Positions 34,395-47,244 are shown, counted from the first letter of the stretch. The stretch is DNA of 64,000 nucleotides from Trametes villosa (GCA_002964805.2 PUDQ02000091.1:186001-250000); one strand, 5' to 3'. Numbers and translations are program-made. The notes: generated from the sequence alone by a model not told the origin.

Positions 34395-37300
34395 TCACTT
34401 CATCGCGGGCGAGCCTTTGCCAGGCAATGGAGAGCCCTTGGTCGGCAGGCCTGCGGTCTCGATGATCTCGTTCAGCGTCTGGATACGCTTCTGCGCGAGC
34501 TCGATCTGCCGCTGGTATGACCTGTAGAGGGCGTTGGGATGAGTACTGGCACAGATACACGAAACGTAGACGTACTTCATCTGGTTCTCCAGCTCGAGCG
34601 CACGTTCCTTGCCGCCCTGCTTCTCGCGCTTCACCTTCTCCTCCGCCGCCCTGAGGCGCTTCTCGTATTCCTGCACCCGCGCCTCCCACTTGTTGTCTGA
34701 GGCGGTCGTCTTCTGGTTGATGGTAGTGACCTTCTCTTCTGAGGCGGCGAGCTGGTTCTGGAGGTTGATGGCACGGCGCTCCGCGTTCTGCACGCGGGCG
34801 GTAAGGGAGCGAATCTCCATTGAGTCCCCTTGGTTGCCCTTGCGGGAGACAACATGGGATTGCAAGGCAGCGTTCGTGGCCTGCGTTCGTCTGCTTTAGC
34901 ACGCATACTCAGAGCAGGAGAAACGGCAGTAATACCTGGAGGGCCTCGATCTCTCCTTCCTTGGCACTAAGCTTCTTCCGCCACAGCGCCTTTGCCTCCG
35001 CGAGCGTCTTGACGCTCGCCTCAAACTTATCGATCTGCTTCCAGCGGAGGTCGAGCTGCTTGCGCATGTCGTTCAGCTTGTCAGCATAGCGCTGCTCGGC
35101 CTCCTTCGTGCGCCTCTCGAAGTCGTTCTGGATTTGGCTGAGGGCCTTCAAGCGCGTGATGAGGTTGTCGTGGAAGACGCTGAAGTTGGTGAAGGGTTTC
35201 GTCTCCGCCTGCCCGTGCTTCTTCTGTAGTCGGAAATTAGCATGAGCGACCTAATGAAGAAAGCGAGGGTACTCACCGGCGTCTTGTCGACGCCGACAAT
35301 CTTGTCCATGTACTGGTAGATTGTCAACAGCAGCGTGTTGCGCTCGGTGAGCTGATCCCGGTACTGCGCTTCAGCGGATAGCAAGGCTCGCTGGTCCTTC
35401 GACAGCCTTTGTTCAAGCTCCGCGATACGCGTCTTGAGGGTGGTGATCTCGCTTTCTGCTGTGCGCAAGCTGGCCTGGGTGTCATCTAGCTTCTCGGAGA
35501 CGTTCAGCCGTGCCTGCGTCTGTGCCGCAAGCTGAGCCGCTAGGTCGCGGTTCTCCGCGTGCAGCTTGTCGATGGCGCCGTCGCGATCGCGGCCCTTGCC
35601 CTCCCGGTCGTCGAGCTCCTTGCGCGCACGTGCAAGCTCGTCTTCAAGTCGCTCGACATCGCGACGGAGACGGTCGACTTCAAGTTGAAGGGAGAAGCGC
35701 GTAGTCGTATGCGACTCTCCGAGCTTCTTGTTGTCCGCTTCGAGCGTCTGAAGCGCGGTCTGTACAGCGACGAGGTCTGACTCGCGTTGCGTCAGGAGGG
35801 ACTGTGTACGCGCGAGGTCGTTCAGCGCCGACTGCAACGCAGACTCCTTCGCCTCCAGCGCGCGGCGTTCCTGGCGCATCGCGTCGTCGTGGTCCTTCTC
35901 CGCCTTGTCGAGGTCCTCTTCGAGGCGCTCGCGGATGCCGCGCTCGCGCTGCAGCTCCTGGACGACCTTCTCGATGTGTTGTGCGAGCTCCTCTTTGCGC
36001 GCGCGGTGCTCTTGTGCCTCAGCGTCGCGCGTGTTGTACAGGTCGGTGAGCTCCTCCAGGTCGGCCTTGAGGGAGGCGACTTTCTGTATACGCAGACTAA
36101 TCAGTATATGTCCTTCCAAATGTCCCAAGCGTCATACCTGCTTGAGAGCGGCGGCTAGTTGCTCTAGGCGTTCACGCTCGATCGCCTCGTCCTCGCGGAG
36201 ATGCTCCATGTCCTCCTTCAAACGCTCGTTCTCCTCTTCGAGCGCATATATCTGGGAGCTCATCTTCTCGAGGTCGCGGTTCGCTGCCTCGATCTCGTTG
36301 TCCTTCTCCTCAGCTTCGCGCTCAAGGTGAGCGAGCGTCGCCTCGAACTTGTTGTGGACGTCCTCCGTGTTGGCCTCGAACTCGTCGATGTGCAGTCGGA
36401 GCTCCTTGCACTCCGCGTCGCGCTGCTCGAGGGCCTGAAGCGTAGTACTACGTTAGGTTGCAGAAGACGGGGACATGCGTTCTCACTCACATCGCGTAGC
36501 TCCTCGATCTGGCCCTTCGCCTCCTCGACCTCACCGCGCCACTCCTCGTCAACGTTGTCGACTATCCGCTGGTGCTCTGCGATGAGCTCCTCAATCTCGC
36601 GGTTCTTCATCTCAATCTCATCCTCCTTCTGCTGCACCTCGATCTGCGCCGCCGCGAGCTTGTCCCGTACAGCGTTGAGGCCCTCCTCGACTGCTTCTCG
36701 TTCCTCGCGCTCCTCGAGAATCTGTGCGCGACTCTGGCTGCGCTCAACCGACTCGGCCTCGCGCCGCCGCTGCAGGTCCTCCAGCTCAAGCCTGACTGCC
36801 TCAAGCTCGTCCGCCAGATCCTCCTTCTCGTCGTTCCGCACAGTCAGCAGCTCCTCCAACTCGTCGATGCGCGCGCGCAGATCCTCGCTCTCGCCCTCCA
36901 GCTCCTCTGCTTGCCGTCGCCACCGGTCGTCCCCTCGCGACGAGTGGTCCCCGCGCTGCTCCGCAATCTCGCGTAGCTGCTCCAGCTCCTCCGTGTTCTC
37001 CTCCAATAACGCGCGCACGTTCTCCAGCTCGTCTTCAAGCTCCGCATTCCGCGCTTCAAGCTCGCGCAACGCGCCGTCGTCAGGGCCGATAGCGCGCCGC
37101 CGCCGAAGCTCCCTCAGCTCCCGTTCTCTCTCCTCGAGCCGCTCTTCCAGTTCCCTCGCACGCGCGTTGGATCCGCCCGACCCGCGCTGAAGCCGGTCGA
37201 GCTCGCGCTCAAGCTCCAAGACCAGCTTCTTCAGCTTCTTCATCTCCATGCCGCGCTGCTGGACCTCAATCTTCAGGTTAATATTCTGCTTGAGCGCGGC

Positions 37301-37884
37301 GTCGATCTGGTCCGGGGCGAGCTGCGCGAGGCGCTCCTCGAGGAAGTGCACCTTGAGCTTGATGTTGAAGTTCTCCTTCTTGAGCGCGTCGATGTGCTAG
37401 CGAAGGTACACAGGTTCGCAAGTTATCCACAGCTGTGGCTCAGTATGAGACATACCTTCTCCTGGTCGCGTAGCGTGAGGTTCAGGCCGCCCTTTCCAGG
37501 CTTGCCCGTACTCCGAGTACGCGCGTGCCGACCGCCGGTCGCGGCTGAGATGTCCCCCCATCGTTTCTCGCGCCCATCCGGCGTGTCCAACACGTCGCCG
37601 TCGTGCTCCTCACGCGACTCGCCTTCGTCCTCGTGGGTGCCGAACCGCTTCGCCCCAGGGGTCGCCTCCTCCGCGCGTCTCTTCGCGAATGTCAGTCCAT
37701 TCGGTGGGGATGGTGTTGCGAGCGGTCCGGATGATACTGCGGTTGTCCCCGTTGATGTGGAGGGTATGCGCAGACTTCGTGCGGGCGTCGAGAATGTCGA
37801 GGTGAATGAACCGAGCGAGATATCTGGAACCGTCCCCGCGGATTGTGTCGATGTGTCCCCGCGAGCGTTCAGAGCTGCAGACAT
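34395..37884 (-). CDS. Spindle-pole/microtubule-organising coiled-coil protein with centrosomin N-terminal motif
   Basis: Seven exons on the minus strand give 1052 residues: 37884-37456, 37396-36491, 36434-36138, 36083-35277, 35223-34936, 34880-34576, 34521-34395. Residues 1-135 are disordered. The junction of exons 1 and 2 carries the centrosomin motif 1 (LTLRDQEKHIDALKKENFNI, then KVHFLEERLAQLAPDQIDA and NINLKIEVQQRGMEMKKLKK). This motif in Mto1, Pcp1 and related proteins activates and recruits gamma-tubulin complexes. The rest is almost continuous heptad coiled coil (ELEERLEEREREL and so on), ending in a short Gly/Pro/Lys tail (PLPGKGSPAMK). It should act at spindle-pole bodies or other microtubule-organising centres. 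Whether it is the Mto1/ApsB or the Pcp1/Spc110 orthologue is not decided. Confidence 0.9.
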
Positions 37885-39379
37885 ACTGTACCGCAGTCAA
37901 CGCCCTCCTCAGCAACGTCTGATTTGCGAAAGCAGGGGATGGAGGAAGTTGTGTAGTACTAGCACTAGCAAGGAGGAGACTCCATTAATTCCGAGTTCTG
38001 GCTGGATTGGTCGAGTTCCCACGGTCCAGGTTCGTCGGCAACATACTGTGCATGGGCGCCTATATGTGTCGCTCCTCTCCCGAACGCATGGCGGGTGCAT
38101 CCTCTTCACCGTGACTTCCCTGTCTCTGAACCGCTCCTTGCCCATAATATCATTCACGTCTGGCATGTGTGCGTATGGATGTTCGTGCGACCACTCTGAT
38201 GCAAGAACTACGGAGGTGGCATGTACACCTCGTGATATTAGAGACCGTGAACCGCTAGGTACCCTTGGGATATCGTGTGCTACAGCGTGTTTCCTTGCTA
38301 CCTGACATGCGTCCGGTGCGTCGTATTTCCATGAATTTGCTCCCCACTAATTTATCTTCGTCTCTAGCAGCTTGTTGTGTGACCGTCTTCACGCAACCGA
38401 TAGGCACGATGATAGGACAAGCAGCGACTCTCCGTGGCTTATATATTCAGTCCGCACAAGAGTACCTTCATGAAGTTCACGGCAGGAATGCCTATGTGCC
38501 CATGCAGTCTATCCGGGCTTGCTCTTCGCAACTGTGTGCAGCGCGTCCTACAGCCATGTGAAATGACGTACGGTTTGCTGTGGTGGCATCGGCGCCGCGA
38601 CTTGAAGAGGATCAAGTGGGCCATAAAGCCCTTGGCACAGACCCATCCTCGGACATATCGTGAGTTCGATTCTCCGCCTGAATCCTATGTGACAACATAC
38701 CTGATCACGCTGCTAGGTGCGAGGCGGGCATGAGGCTTGGCCTGAGACTTCGTCGCTGATTGTGCGGAATCCGTCTCCACACATCCCCGGCGCCGTTCTC
38801 TTCCCCAACCTACACAAAATCAGACTTGTGTCGCATTTCGGCATCCGCAACGTTCATATATGACCATCTTAGGGATGCGCTAGGGCGACTCGGTATGCAT
38901 AAAGCACATCCAAGACGACCAGGTCGCTGCAAGTTAACAGCCACGCTATTCCCATCCGCCGATCATACGCGGTTACGGAAATTAAGCGTCCCCGCTTTAG
39001 CAACACAGACCCTCCAGGAACATTCTCCCACCGGACGGGGTATGTCATCGCCCTCTTTCTCCGCGGACCAGCATGCTTGACATAGACCCCGAGCCTGCTG
39101 GATGTGGAGTATCACAGAGGCCCCCGCGTTAATTCATCGATGAACAAGCCCCGGTGAATGTCGCCCGCAAGTCGCTGTGCGTCTGCAGCCCCCGCTGCGC
39201 GAGCCTCTGTGGGGCGCCTCCAGGTACGCGGTCAAGTCGCCGCGCACTCGTATGTTTTTGCTGCATTGACATACGCCCCTGTGACGTTTAGGGCCCCCGT
39301 ACGCCGAGACAGCGTCGCACTCGGACTCAGACGAATGATGTGCATGTCGTCGCGCTAGGAAAACCAGCTTGGGCAAACA
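37885..39379. other. Intergenic region, coiled-coil gene to hydrophobin 1
   Basis: Divergent promoter region. No gene, RNA or repeat recognised. Confidence 0.5.
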
Positions 39380-39387
39380 TATATAAG
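39380..39387 (+). promoter_or_regulatory. TATA box of hydrophobin 1
   Basis: TATATAAG about 100 bp upstream of the ATG, followed by a pyrimidine-rich leader typical of strongly expressed fungal genes. Confidence 0.5.
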
Positions 39388-39485
39388 GGTCAGATCGACG
39401 ACGAGGTGCTGCAGTTCGAACAGCCTACTCGCCCTTCCAAGCAGCTCTCCAGCCTCAGCTCTCCAACCCCTAACCGCCTATCAAC

Positions 39486-39943
39486 ATGATGTACTCCCGC
39501 GCCGTCGCTCTCGCCATCGCTGCCGCGCCCCTCCTTGCTGCCGCCACCCCCCTCGAGGCCCGCCAGAGCACCTGCTCCACCGGCGCCATCCAGTGCTGCC
39601 AGCAGACCGAGACCGTAAGCACGCGATGTCTCCTTCCACGATGCTCAACACGAAAGCTCACTGCGACAAACAGGCGAACTCCGCCTCGGCGGCGGCCATC
39701 CTCGGCCTGCTCGGCATCGTCGTCCAGGACGTGACCGCTCTCGTCGGCCTCAGCTGCTCCCCCATCAACGTCGTCGGCGTGGGCTCTGGCAACGCGTGCT
39801 CTGCTCACGCGGTCTGCTGCGAGAACAACAACGTTGTACGTTCGAGTCTGTCTGGATCTTTTGAAGTGAACCCGGGCTGACCCACGCGAACCGCTGTATA
39901 GGGCGGCCTGATCTCCATCGGCTGCGTCCCGGTCGAGCTCTGA
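39486..39943 (+). CDS. Class I hydrophobin 1
   Basis: Exons 39486-39614, 39674-39835 and 39902-39943 give 110 residues. A signal peptide (…[19 protein letters not shown]) is followed by the eight-cysteine hydrophobin pattern: C, CC, C, C, CC, C, with the first doublet in GAIQCCQ, the second in VCCENNNV and the last Cys in SIGCVPVEL. The spacing (about 30 residues between the first doublet and Cys4) fits class I. Such proteins are secreted and self-assemble into amphipathic films that coat aerial hyphae and fruit bodies. The start could be at 39489, as the paralogues begin with a single Met. Two paralogues with the same exon plan lie at 51.5 and 53.6 kb. Confidence 0.95.
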
Positions 39944-41069
39944 GCGAGCCTTCGAAGAGCATTACCAGGCGAATGATGATAAGCCGAACAGTGAACAGTG
40001 AACGTCGTGTGTTCCCCGAGCGTTGTCGAATGTGTCCTTGATAATTGAATTCGAATGAGTTGTTGTATGAATGTGATCCGCCTAGAAATACTGCGCGATG
40101 TTCCGAGCCCAACCGCGACTGGATATCCCGGATACTCGCGCCCGATACCTTGCTAATCTTGAGGAGTAGCTCGGACTCGTCGCTGATCTTACCTGGTCAT
40201 TATCATATGCTGAAACTCATCGAAGTACTTACGCGGACACACGCGTGACGTATGGGCATGTTGAACTCCGTTGTACCGCCGCCTGAACTTCCTGCCCCCG
40301 CGCGCGCCTACGGGCTACGTCCCCAGTCCGCCCACCACCACCTGCCTGCGATGACTCGGCGACATACCGTGGATGGTGACGCCGTGGAGGTATCGGCCCG
40401 CCCTTTACTACCGCTCAAAAGACATGATTTCGTCAGCAACTTTGATGATGCCGCAGTGTGTTCATAGCGGCACGGCGGCACGCGTAACGGTGGTAGCACT
40501 GCTTCCGCGACGGCCCAGCTCAGACTGAGCTGAAGGCTCGGGCTCGGGCATAGACATCCTTCTTCCACAGCCGTCTAGCCATAGCACCGGCCGCCGACTC
40601 GGGACTCTTCCATGGAGGCGGTCTTCAGTAGCCAAAGTGTGCGTAATCGATCACTCGTATCAGCTATTGGGAGCATGCCTGACGCTGACGTCTCCCCCCA
40701 CCTTTCCTCAGACTCCGAGTCGGACTTAAGCAGACTTGCCGGCTGTCTCGCTGCAAAGGCATTTCTAGGCCGCGGCCGGACTGGACGGTGCTATGCTCAT
40801 ACTAAGGTGATCCAACGATGGGCCGGCTTGGGGCCCCGGCCAAGTGCGGGCGACGTGCACTCGCTACCCGTATGGCCTACAGCCGTCCCTGGGCGTCCTC
40901 CAAGTTGTCAAATTGTGATTAGCGGTCAGAGACTGTACCGGGCGGCGTTTCCCCCTCCGCCGAGGTCACGGCGGAAACCCGCGAGCCATTGGTGATATAA
41001 CTTGGCTACGCACATCCACATTTGCAGCACCTCCCCGCCGAATCCCGCCTTCCTACTTGCTGGCTCAAA
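39944..41069. other. Intergenic region, hydrophobin 1 to P450 no. 2
   Basis: No gene recognised. A weak TATA-like GATATAAC lies near 40993, about 75 bp before the P450 start. Confidence 0.5.
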
Positions 41070-43361
41070 ATGGACCCACCGCTATTGGTGCTCGTTGCCT
41101 TTGCGGCTGCTATACTCTCTCTGTGGTGCATCTTCCGTAGTTATCTGGTCAAGTCGCCGTTGGACAACTTGCGCGGGCCCCCGACAGCCTCGTTCCTATT
41201 CGGTAAGCATTTAGACTGGTTCTCCGAAGTGCTTGTATTTGCTGAAGCAAGCACCTCAGGGAATATTCCTGATATCACGCATCGAGAGAGCTGGAAGCGG
41301 TGGAAGGTTGTAGTTGATACCTATGGGCCCGTTTCGAGGCTCCATGGAGTGCTGGGGGTGAGCACCCTTCACCTCGACGATTCTCAGTCAACATTCTCTA
41401 ACTTGGGCTCTCCACAGACGCGTATTCTGCACGTCGCAGATCCTAAGGCGCTGCATAGCATACTCATCAAGGACGCTGAGCACTACCCCAAGAAGATCGA
41501 ACCGTCGACGTGAGTTCCCTCGTATCGCCGGTTCGCAACCATGAAGTCCTCACACACCATGCACATTCCAGCGAGATGCAGATGCTCATTGGGCCTGGAC
41601 TGCTGACGACGGGAGGTCACCAGAACAGGAAGCAGCGCAAGCTGCTCAACCCCGTGTTCTCCGTCGCACACCTCCGCAACATGACGCACATCTTCTACGG
41701 GATTACCCACAAGGTTTGCGCGCCTGCTCCTGTGCAGAAGACAGTGATCTGACTGTTCGTCGTAGCTTCAGAAAGCGCTTGAGAGCCGTATTGGCAAGGA
41801 CGGCGGCGTCATCGATGTCAATGGATGGATGGCACGCACAACGCTCGAGATGCTTGGGCAGGCCGGACTAGGGTATTCCTTCGACAACTTCATAGACGAC
41901 TCCACCGACGCATACGGCCAATCACTCAAGATGTTCTTGTACGTGCATTTGTGCCCACAAAGTATCGCAATTGAGGCTGATCTTCGTCGCGGAAATGCGA
42001 TCACTCCAGCCCCCTTCTCAGCCACGTTCCAATCTTGTCGATATCCGTGCCATACTTGTCCTACGTCTTCCCGGACTGGTTCATACACAAGATCCTGCAT
42101 CTAGTGCCGAACCGCGATATCCAGCGGATGATGGGCATCTCGGACACGATGGCGCGACGCTCGCGCGAGATTATTGACGAGAAGAAGAGCGCGCTGCTCA
42201 AGGGCGACGACGCGCTCGTGCATCAGGTCGGAGAGGGCAAGGACATCATGAGCCTTTTGTGTGAGCCGTATTGACTCTCCGAGAACCCTCACAGAACGCT
42301 TACCGATTATCTCCCAGTGAAAGCGAACATGATCGCGTCCGAGGGAGAGCGGCACACCGATGAAGAACTCGTGGCACAGATGTCGTTAGTAGTCGTGTGC
42401 GCGCCTGCTTCCGCTGCCAGCCTGACTCGTTCGTCAGGACCTTCATCCTCGGCGGCATGGACACGACTTCGAACGCACTTTCCCGCATCTTCCACCTCCT
42501 TGCGCAGAAGCCTGATGTACAGGAGCGGCTCCGAGCTGAGATCTTGGAAGCACGCGCCGGCGGGGACGACATCGCGTACGACGACCTCGTCAAGCTCCCG
42601 TACCTCGAAGCGATATGCCGCGAGACCATGCGACTCTACCCTCCCGTGCAGTTCGTGGTTCGCGCGTAAGCACCGGTGTACTTCTCTATGCGGCGTGTTA
42701 TCCTGACATTGCGCCGTGCGAACCGTGCCTTTATAGCGCAGCGAAGGACATGACGCTCCCGCTCTTCCGCCCCATCCAGGCGCTAGACGGCACTATCCTC
42801 AACGAGGTACCTGTGCCGAAGCACACAATGATCTTCCTGCACCAAACGGGCTGCAACACGAACAAGGCCGTCTGGGGCGACGACGCTGACGAATGGAAGC
42901 CTGAGCGCTGGCTCGGAGAGCTGCCAAAGGCACTTGACGAGGCTCGCGTCCCCGGCGTATACTCGAACTTGTGCGTCGCGCTCGAAAGAGAGTGCATGCG
43001 ACTTTGCTGACATCGAACCATATAGGATGACGTTCTCTGGGGGCGGGAGGGCTTGCATGTGAGCGCCTGGCTCGGCCGGTTTCCGGGTGTATGTGTGATG
43101 AGACGCTGACATCGTATCACCCAGTGGATTCAAGTTCTCGCAGCTAGAGATGAGTAAGTGCTTGCTAGCAACAATCATTCTGAATACCTCCTTGCTGATG
43201 TGCACTGCGCAGAGGTCGTGTTGGCAATTCTGCTCTCCGCATTTAGGTTTGAGACCTGCGAGAAGCCGGTCACCTGGAACTCGTCCGCCGTCATCTACCC
43301 CACGACGGGCGAGGTCAACACGCAGCCGGAGATGTTCTTGAAGCTGAGCAAGATCGCGTAG
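41070..43361 (+). CDS. Cytochrome P450 monooxygenase no. 2
   Basis: Twelve exons give 538 residues: 41070-41202, 41260-41357, 41418-41509, 41572-41713, 41766-41938, 42022-42260, 42318-42384, 42438-42665, 42737-42970, 43026-43058, 43125-43153, 43213-43361. A membrane anchor (LLVLVAFAAAILSLWCIF) is followed by LDNLRGPP. The I-helix is GGMDTTS, the K-helix ETMR, the PERW region EWKPERW, and the haem loop FSGGGRACIG. Exons 1-4, 7 and 9-11 have exactly the same length as in P450 no. 1, with all introns in the same phase, so the two are paralogues from a duplication, now separated by ~25 kb. It is inferred to be endoplasmic-reticulum bound and reductase-dependent. The substrate is unknown. Confidence 0.93.
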
Positions 43362-43706
43362 CGCGTAACACTCTATCATGCCAGACCCTAATATCCCATC
43401 TCAGCATCTCCTAGCCTCTACCGTAGACAGGGTGCCGCTTTCCGCTCGTTTAATTCACCCCTACTTACCGTCAAGTCTATCTGTCCACGGGGCGACGGGG
43501 GTGCGAATCAGTTTCATCACATTGCGAGATAGCTTCCGAACATCCAGGTACAAGCAACAGACACACCCGTAGGCGATACATCGAGGCAGAACTCCTCCAA
43601 TTAAGACGCGCGCACAGCGGAGAAATAAAACCACAGCAAGAGCAGCGCGGACCCTGAGCAAGCGAGAGCACGACAACAGAACAACTTGCAGGACAGACGA
43701 GTTGCA
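43362..43706. other. Convergent intergenic region
   Basis: Between the P450 no. 2 stop and the kinase 1 stop. Nothing recognised. Confidence 0.6.
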
Positions 43707-46700
43707 CTATGAGAGGACAGAGAACGCGCTCGGGTCGCGATACTCGAAGTCCAAAGGTGTCGCCGTCTCTTCGTCCTGGTGGAAGGAGAACGCCGCGGCC
43801 AACCACGACTCGTCCCGCGCGTGGTCAGCTACATCTTGCTGGAACGTCAAGAACTCCAAAGAGCTTCCCACAGGCGTCGACGGGATGCGCGGAGAGCCAG
43901 GCGACCAGTCGTCTACGAATGCGATATGAATGAGAGCATGGCAAGGCAAGTTGAAGTGGACTCACGGATCTGGGTACCAGCGACGATTTGTAACCAGAAG
44001 TACGGGGGGACGTAGCGGTGGAGATCCGCGGAGGAGATCCGTTCTCTCGGCAATACCTTGAGCATCTGGATCACAGTTCAGCATGCAGCCTGATGGTTGA
44101 GGTCGGAATGTGCGAGACGTACGAGTGGAAGCAGCACCGCGGTCGTCGCATCCAGCTCCGCGAGACGCTTCGAGTTCAGTGGCAGCTTCTCGGCATGCAT
44201 CGCCGAGAGCTGTTTGCAGGTGAGGTCCGGCAAAAAGCACCAGTAGTCGCCAAGCCCGAATAGCAGCATAAACACGACACCCATGCTGAAGACATCGACA
44301 GCGGCACCATGGCCGAACTGTGGGTGGTAATCTGCTACAATCTCCGGCGCGAGGTATGATCCAGTCCCAACGAACCCAAAGCCACGCCAGGTGTCGTAAG
44401 CCACACTCGGGCCGACGATCCTGGAGAGCCCAAAGTCGGAGATGACGGCTCGCCCTCGAGAGTCGATGAGGATGTTTTGTGGCTTGATATCGCGGTGTAC
44501 GATGTTCAGCTCGCGCAGGTGCTGTAAACCAGAGATCTGTGGCAGCTTCGCCGTTAGAAGTATGCGAAAGACAGAGGAATACGGTACTCACGAGCTCCGC
44601 GCAGTATAGATGCCTGTCGTGCTCGGAGAGCGGGGAAGCCAAACGTTGGAGCATGTCCATTGGGTAGAGCGGCTGTACCGTGGCGGCGTCAGCTAGCACT
44701 TCGATCGAGTTTAGCAAGCGCACATACCATGACAAAGAATACGGCTTGCTGGTCTTCCCAACACGCTAACAGATTGACGAGATAGGGCACCTTCGTGTCG
44801 GTGATGCGCGCCATCGCCTCCTTCTCCACAATGAGCGAGGACCTTGGGTATCCGTACATCTTATGTGCGCGCCGCTTGTGTATAGTCTTGACAGCATAAA
44901 GAACGTTCTTGCGTTCCGCAGCTACGACACGAGCCGCACCGCCGTGCGCGACTTCGCCGACCATGTTGAAGGCGAGGCCGTCGTGCAAGAGGAACGGTCG
45001 CGTTTTTTCGGGTCCTGCATAGTGCAACGTCTCTACGTGCAACGGCCGGTTCACTGCCCATGCGGCCGTGCGGTTGGCGAGTGTAACAACGGGCAGTTCA
45101 CCCGGGTGTTGCAAGGGTTCTGCAAGGCCGGGCGGTCCCCCGATAGCTCCTGGATATTGCGCATGCTGCCGGTTGCGGGTAGGCACGACAATTTCGTCGT
45201 CGTCGCTCCGCAGACCAAAGTTTGCACAGGGATCCAGTGGTGCTTGTAAATCGTCTACCGTCGACGGTCCGCGAAAGGGGTCGTCGGCACGCCAGAGCGG
45301 GTGTAGCCCGGACGATGGTGTGGGGTTGTCCATGTCGCCAGCACTGCCATACAGCAGCCGAGCAGGAGACTGTCCGTACGGCGGCGGAAATGGAACGACA
45401 TTCGTTTGAGGGATTGGAAGCCCAGGAGGCGGTGGAAGGTATCCCCGCGGGAGCGCATGTTGTGCCGCGTTCTCGTCTGAGCGTCTCCCGGGCGGGGCCC
45501 ACGGGCCAGGAGAGAGCCCAAGGCAATTGCCCGGTTCTTGCCATGGGTCGTCCGGGAAACCACCTGGCTTCTCGTTGCGCGAGAGCCTAGGTTGGACGAC
45601 AACGGCGCCTGGTGCGCGCCACGAAGCGTCCGATGCAAGAGAGCCGATACGATTCACGGGGGCAAGGGGAGCCGGCGCAGGTTCGTCTGGCTGCATTCCA
45701 GCAGCCGCACTACCTGTAAGAGCAAACTGCCCTGGTTGCTCAAGCCATGTTCGACCTTCAGCGCGGTCGTCGCCCACCTGGTGAATATCCAGGCGCCCCG
45801 GGGAAGGATAGCGATAGGCAGGCGGATATTCGCCAGAGATGTATCGCGGAAACTCCCAGGATCGAGGTGGTACGGCCAGGAAGCCATCGTTGACAGGGGG
45901 TAAGGTGTTTGGATAAGCCAGAGGGGGTATGTCCGGGTCCTCCAAGAACTGTAGTTTCGTGTTGACGGCGCCGGGGAACATAGCATCCTCCAAGATGTCC
46001 CCGGGTGATGTTCCAAAACGAGCAGCAAGCGCAGGATAATCCTGGACGGGAGCTTGGACGGGTCGGGGCATTGGCGGCAGGGGTTGTTGTGGCGCTAGAG
46101 GTTTGAGCTTCTGGGGCGACCATGCCGACACACTGTACCTGCGAGTACTTGACGTCAACGATCAAAATCTTTGCTGTAGAACAGAGGACTCACCGAAACA
46201 CCTCTTCATGCGGAGAAATATAAGCGGTGGGCCACGCACTGTCAGCACGATGTTGACCAGGAGATGGCGGAATGCAGGGGATTACCGGGTGCCTTGGCGG
46301 AGGTGTGGCATCGGTAGTTGGGAACAGTCGAGCACTCTGAGGAAGAGTTTGGAGCTGTTGACCTTGCGCGCTCAGCTGTATCGGGGAACATGGGGCGTGT
46401 CCAGTGGGCGGCGTATCGACAGTGAGCTGTGGTGGTTGGCGAGCGGCGGGGTACGGAGACAGGGATTGTATTTGTGCTCGGTTCAGGAATGGTTGTCGCC
46501 ACATGTGCATGTCGGAGGAAGAGGGAGGTAGGGCTATAGACGCATGGCGTCCAGTGGAGGCAACGCTGAGACTGTCTTGCGATGACGAGCCCGGCTCGGC
46601 AGCACGGGACAAAGCCGAATCTTCACCGGCCTCTTGCATGGCATGGTTGGAAAGTGCCGCAGCGGTCAGCAAGAGAAACGGGAGGTGGCGGGAGGCGGTG

Positions 46701-47032
46701 GGAAAGCAGTAGCGGTGGATATCGAGGCCGAGGCAGGTGGCTACCGTGGTACCGAAGGGGAGAGAAGGTCGCGGCGGGCCCGAAGCGCAATGTGAATACC
46801 GTACGTCGCGGTCGAGATCCGACCAAAGAGCTGGGGAGCTCGCATGATTGACCTGCTTGAGGGATTGACGAGGACGATGGTGGCGCAGCTCGGGATTGCG
46901 CTCGACGGGCCGGTGCTCGGCGGGTTTCAGCGCGAGTGCAAGGCAGTGAGACAGTATCTCCTGGAGATACTGAGAGAGCATGGAGTTCACGTCGTTGAAG
47001 AGCTCCGTGAGCTGACTTTCGAGAAGAGACAT
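43707..47032 (-). CDS. Serine/threonine protein kinase 1 with long disordered N-terminus
   Basis: Exons on the minus strand: 47032-46194, 46138-44728, 44672-44592, 44536-44123, 44065-43966, 43912-43707, giving 1016 residues. The first ~660 residues are Pro/Ser/Gly-rich and disordered. The kinase domain begins at FNMVGEVAHGGAARVV, where the Gly-rich loop is altered (GEVAHG instead of GxGxxG). AVKTIHK carries the ATP-site lysine and VEKEAM the C-helix glutamate. The catalytic loop is IVHRDIKPQN, the magnesium motif is DFG, and the activation-segment end is GTGSYLAPE. The C-lobe closes with PRERISS, followed by an acidic tail. Key catalytic residues are present, so activity is likely. The start is uncertain: an in-frame Met at 47122 lies closer to the TATA box at 47239-47244. 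A related kinase gene lies next door. Confidence 0.85.
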
Positions 47033-47109
47033 AGTGGGGAGGAAGAGGTAGCCAGTAGGAAGGTGGCCACAACACTGAGTGTCTGTCAGACGCCTGCACA
47101 ATCGGCCAC

Positions 47110-47148
47110 TTATACGGAACATGATGATGTGATGTTGGCCACGTCCAT
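47110..47148 (-). other. Possible upstream ORF in the kinase 1 leader
   Basis: A 12-codon ATG frame (MDVANITSSCSV) lies between the TATA box and the main start. It overlaps, out of frame, the in-frame Met at 47122. It could lower translation from 47122 and favour the Met at 47032. Confidence 0.3.
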
Positions 47149-47238
47149 GTATGTCGCGCCTGTATTCCCGAGCACTGGAGTCGTCAAGGGGAAAATATGT
47201 CTGACGGGCAGCACAAAACAAAAGTACCCCGTCCGAAA

Positions 47239-47244
47239 TATATA
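47239..47244 (-). promoter_or_regulatory. TATA box of kinase 1
   Basis: TATATA on the minus strand, 117 bp from the Met at 47122 and 207 bp from that at 47032. Confidence 0.4.

Noticed and set aside
35787..37190. Leu/Ser-rich plus-strand frames opposite the coiled-coil gene
   Set aside because: They are antisense reflections of Glu/Leu/Arg-rich heptads.
38640..38690. GAGTTCGATTCTC resembling a tRNA B box
   Set aside because: No A box, cloverleaf pairing or CCA-adjacent acceptor stem could be formed around it.
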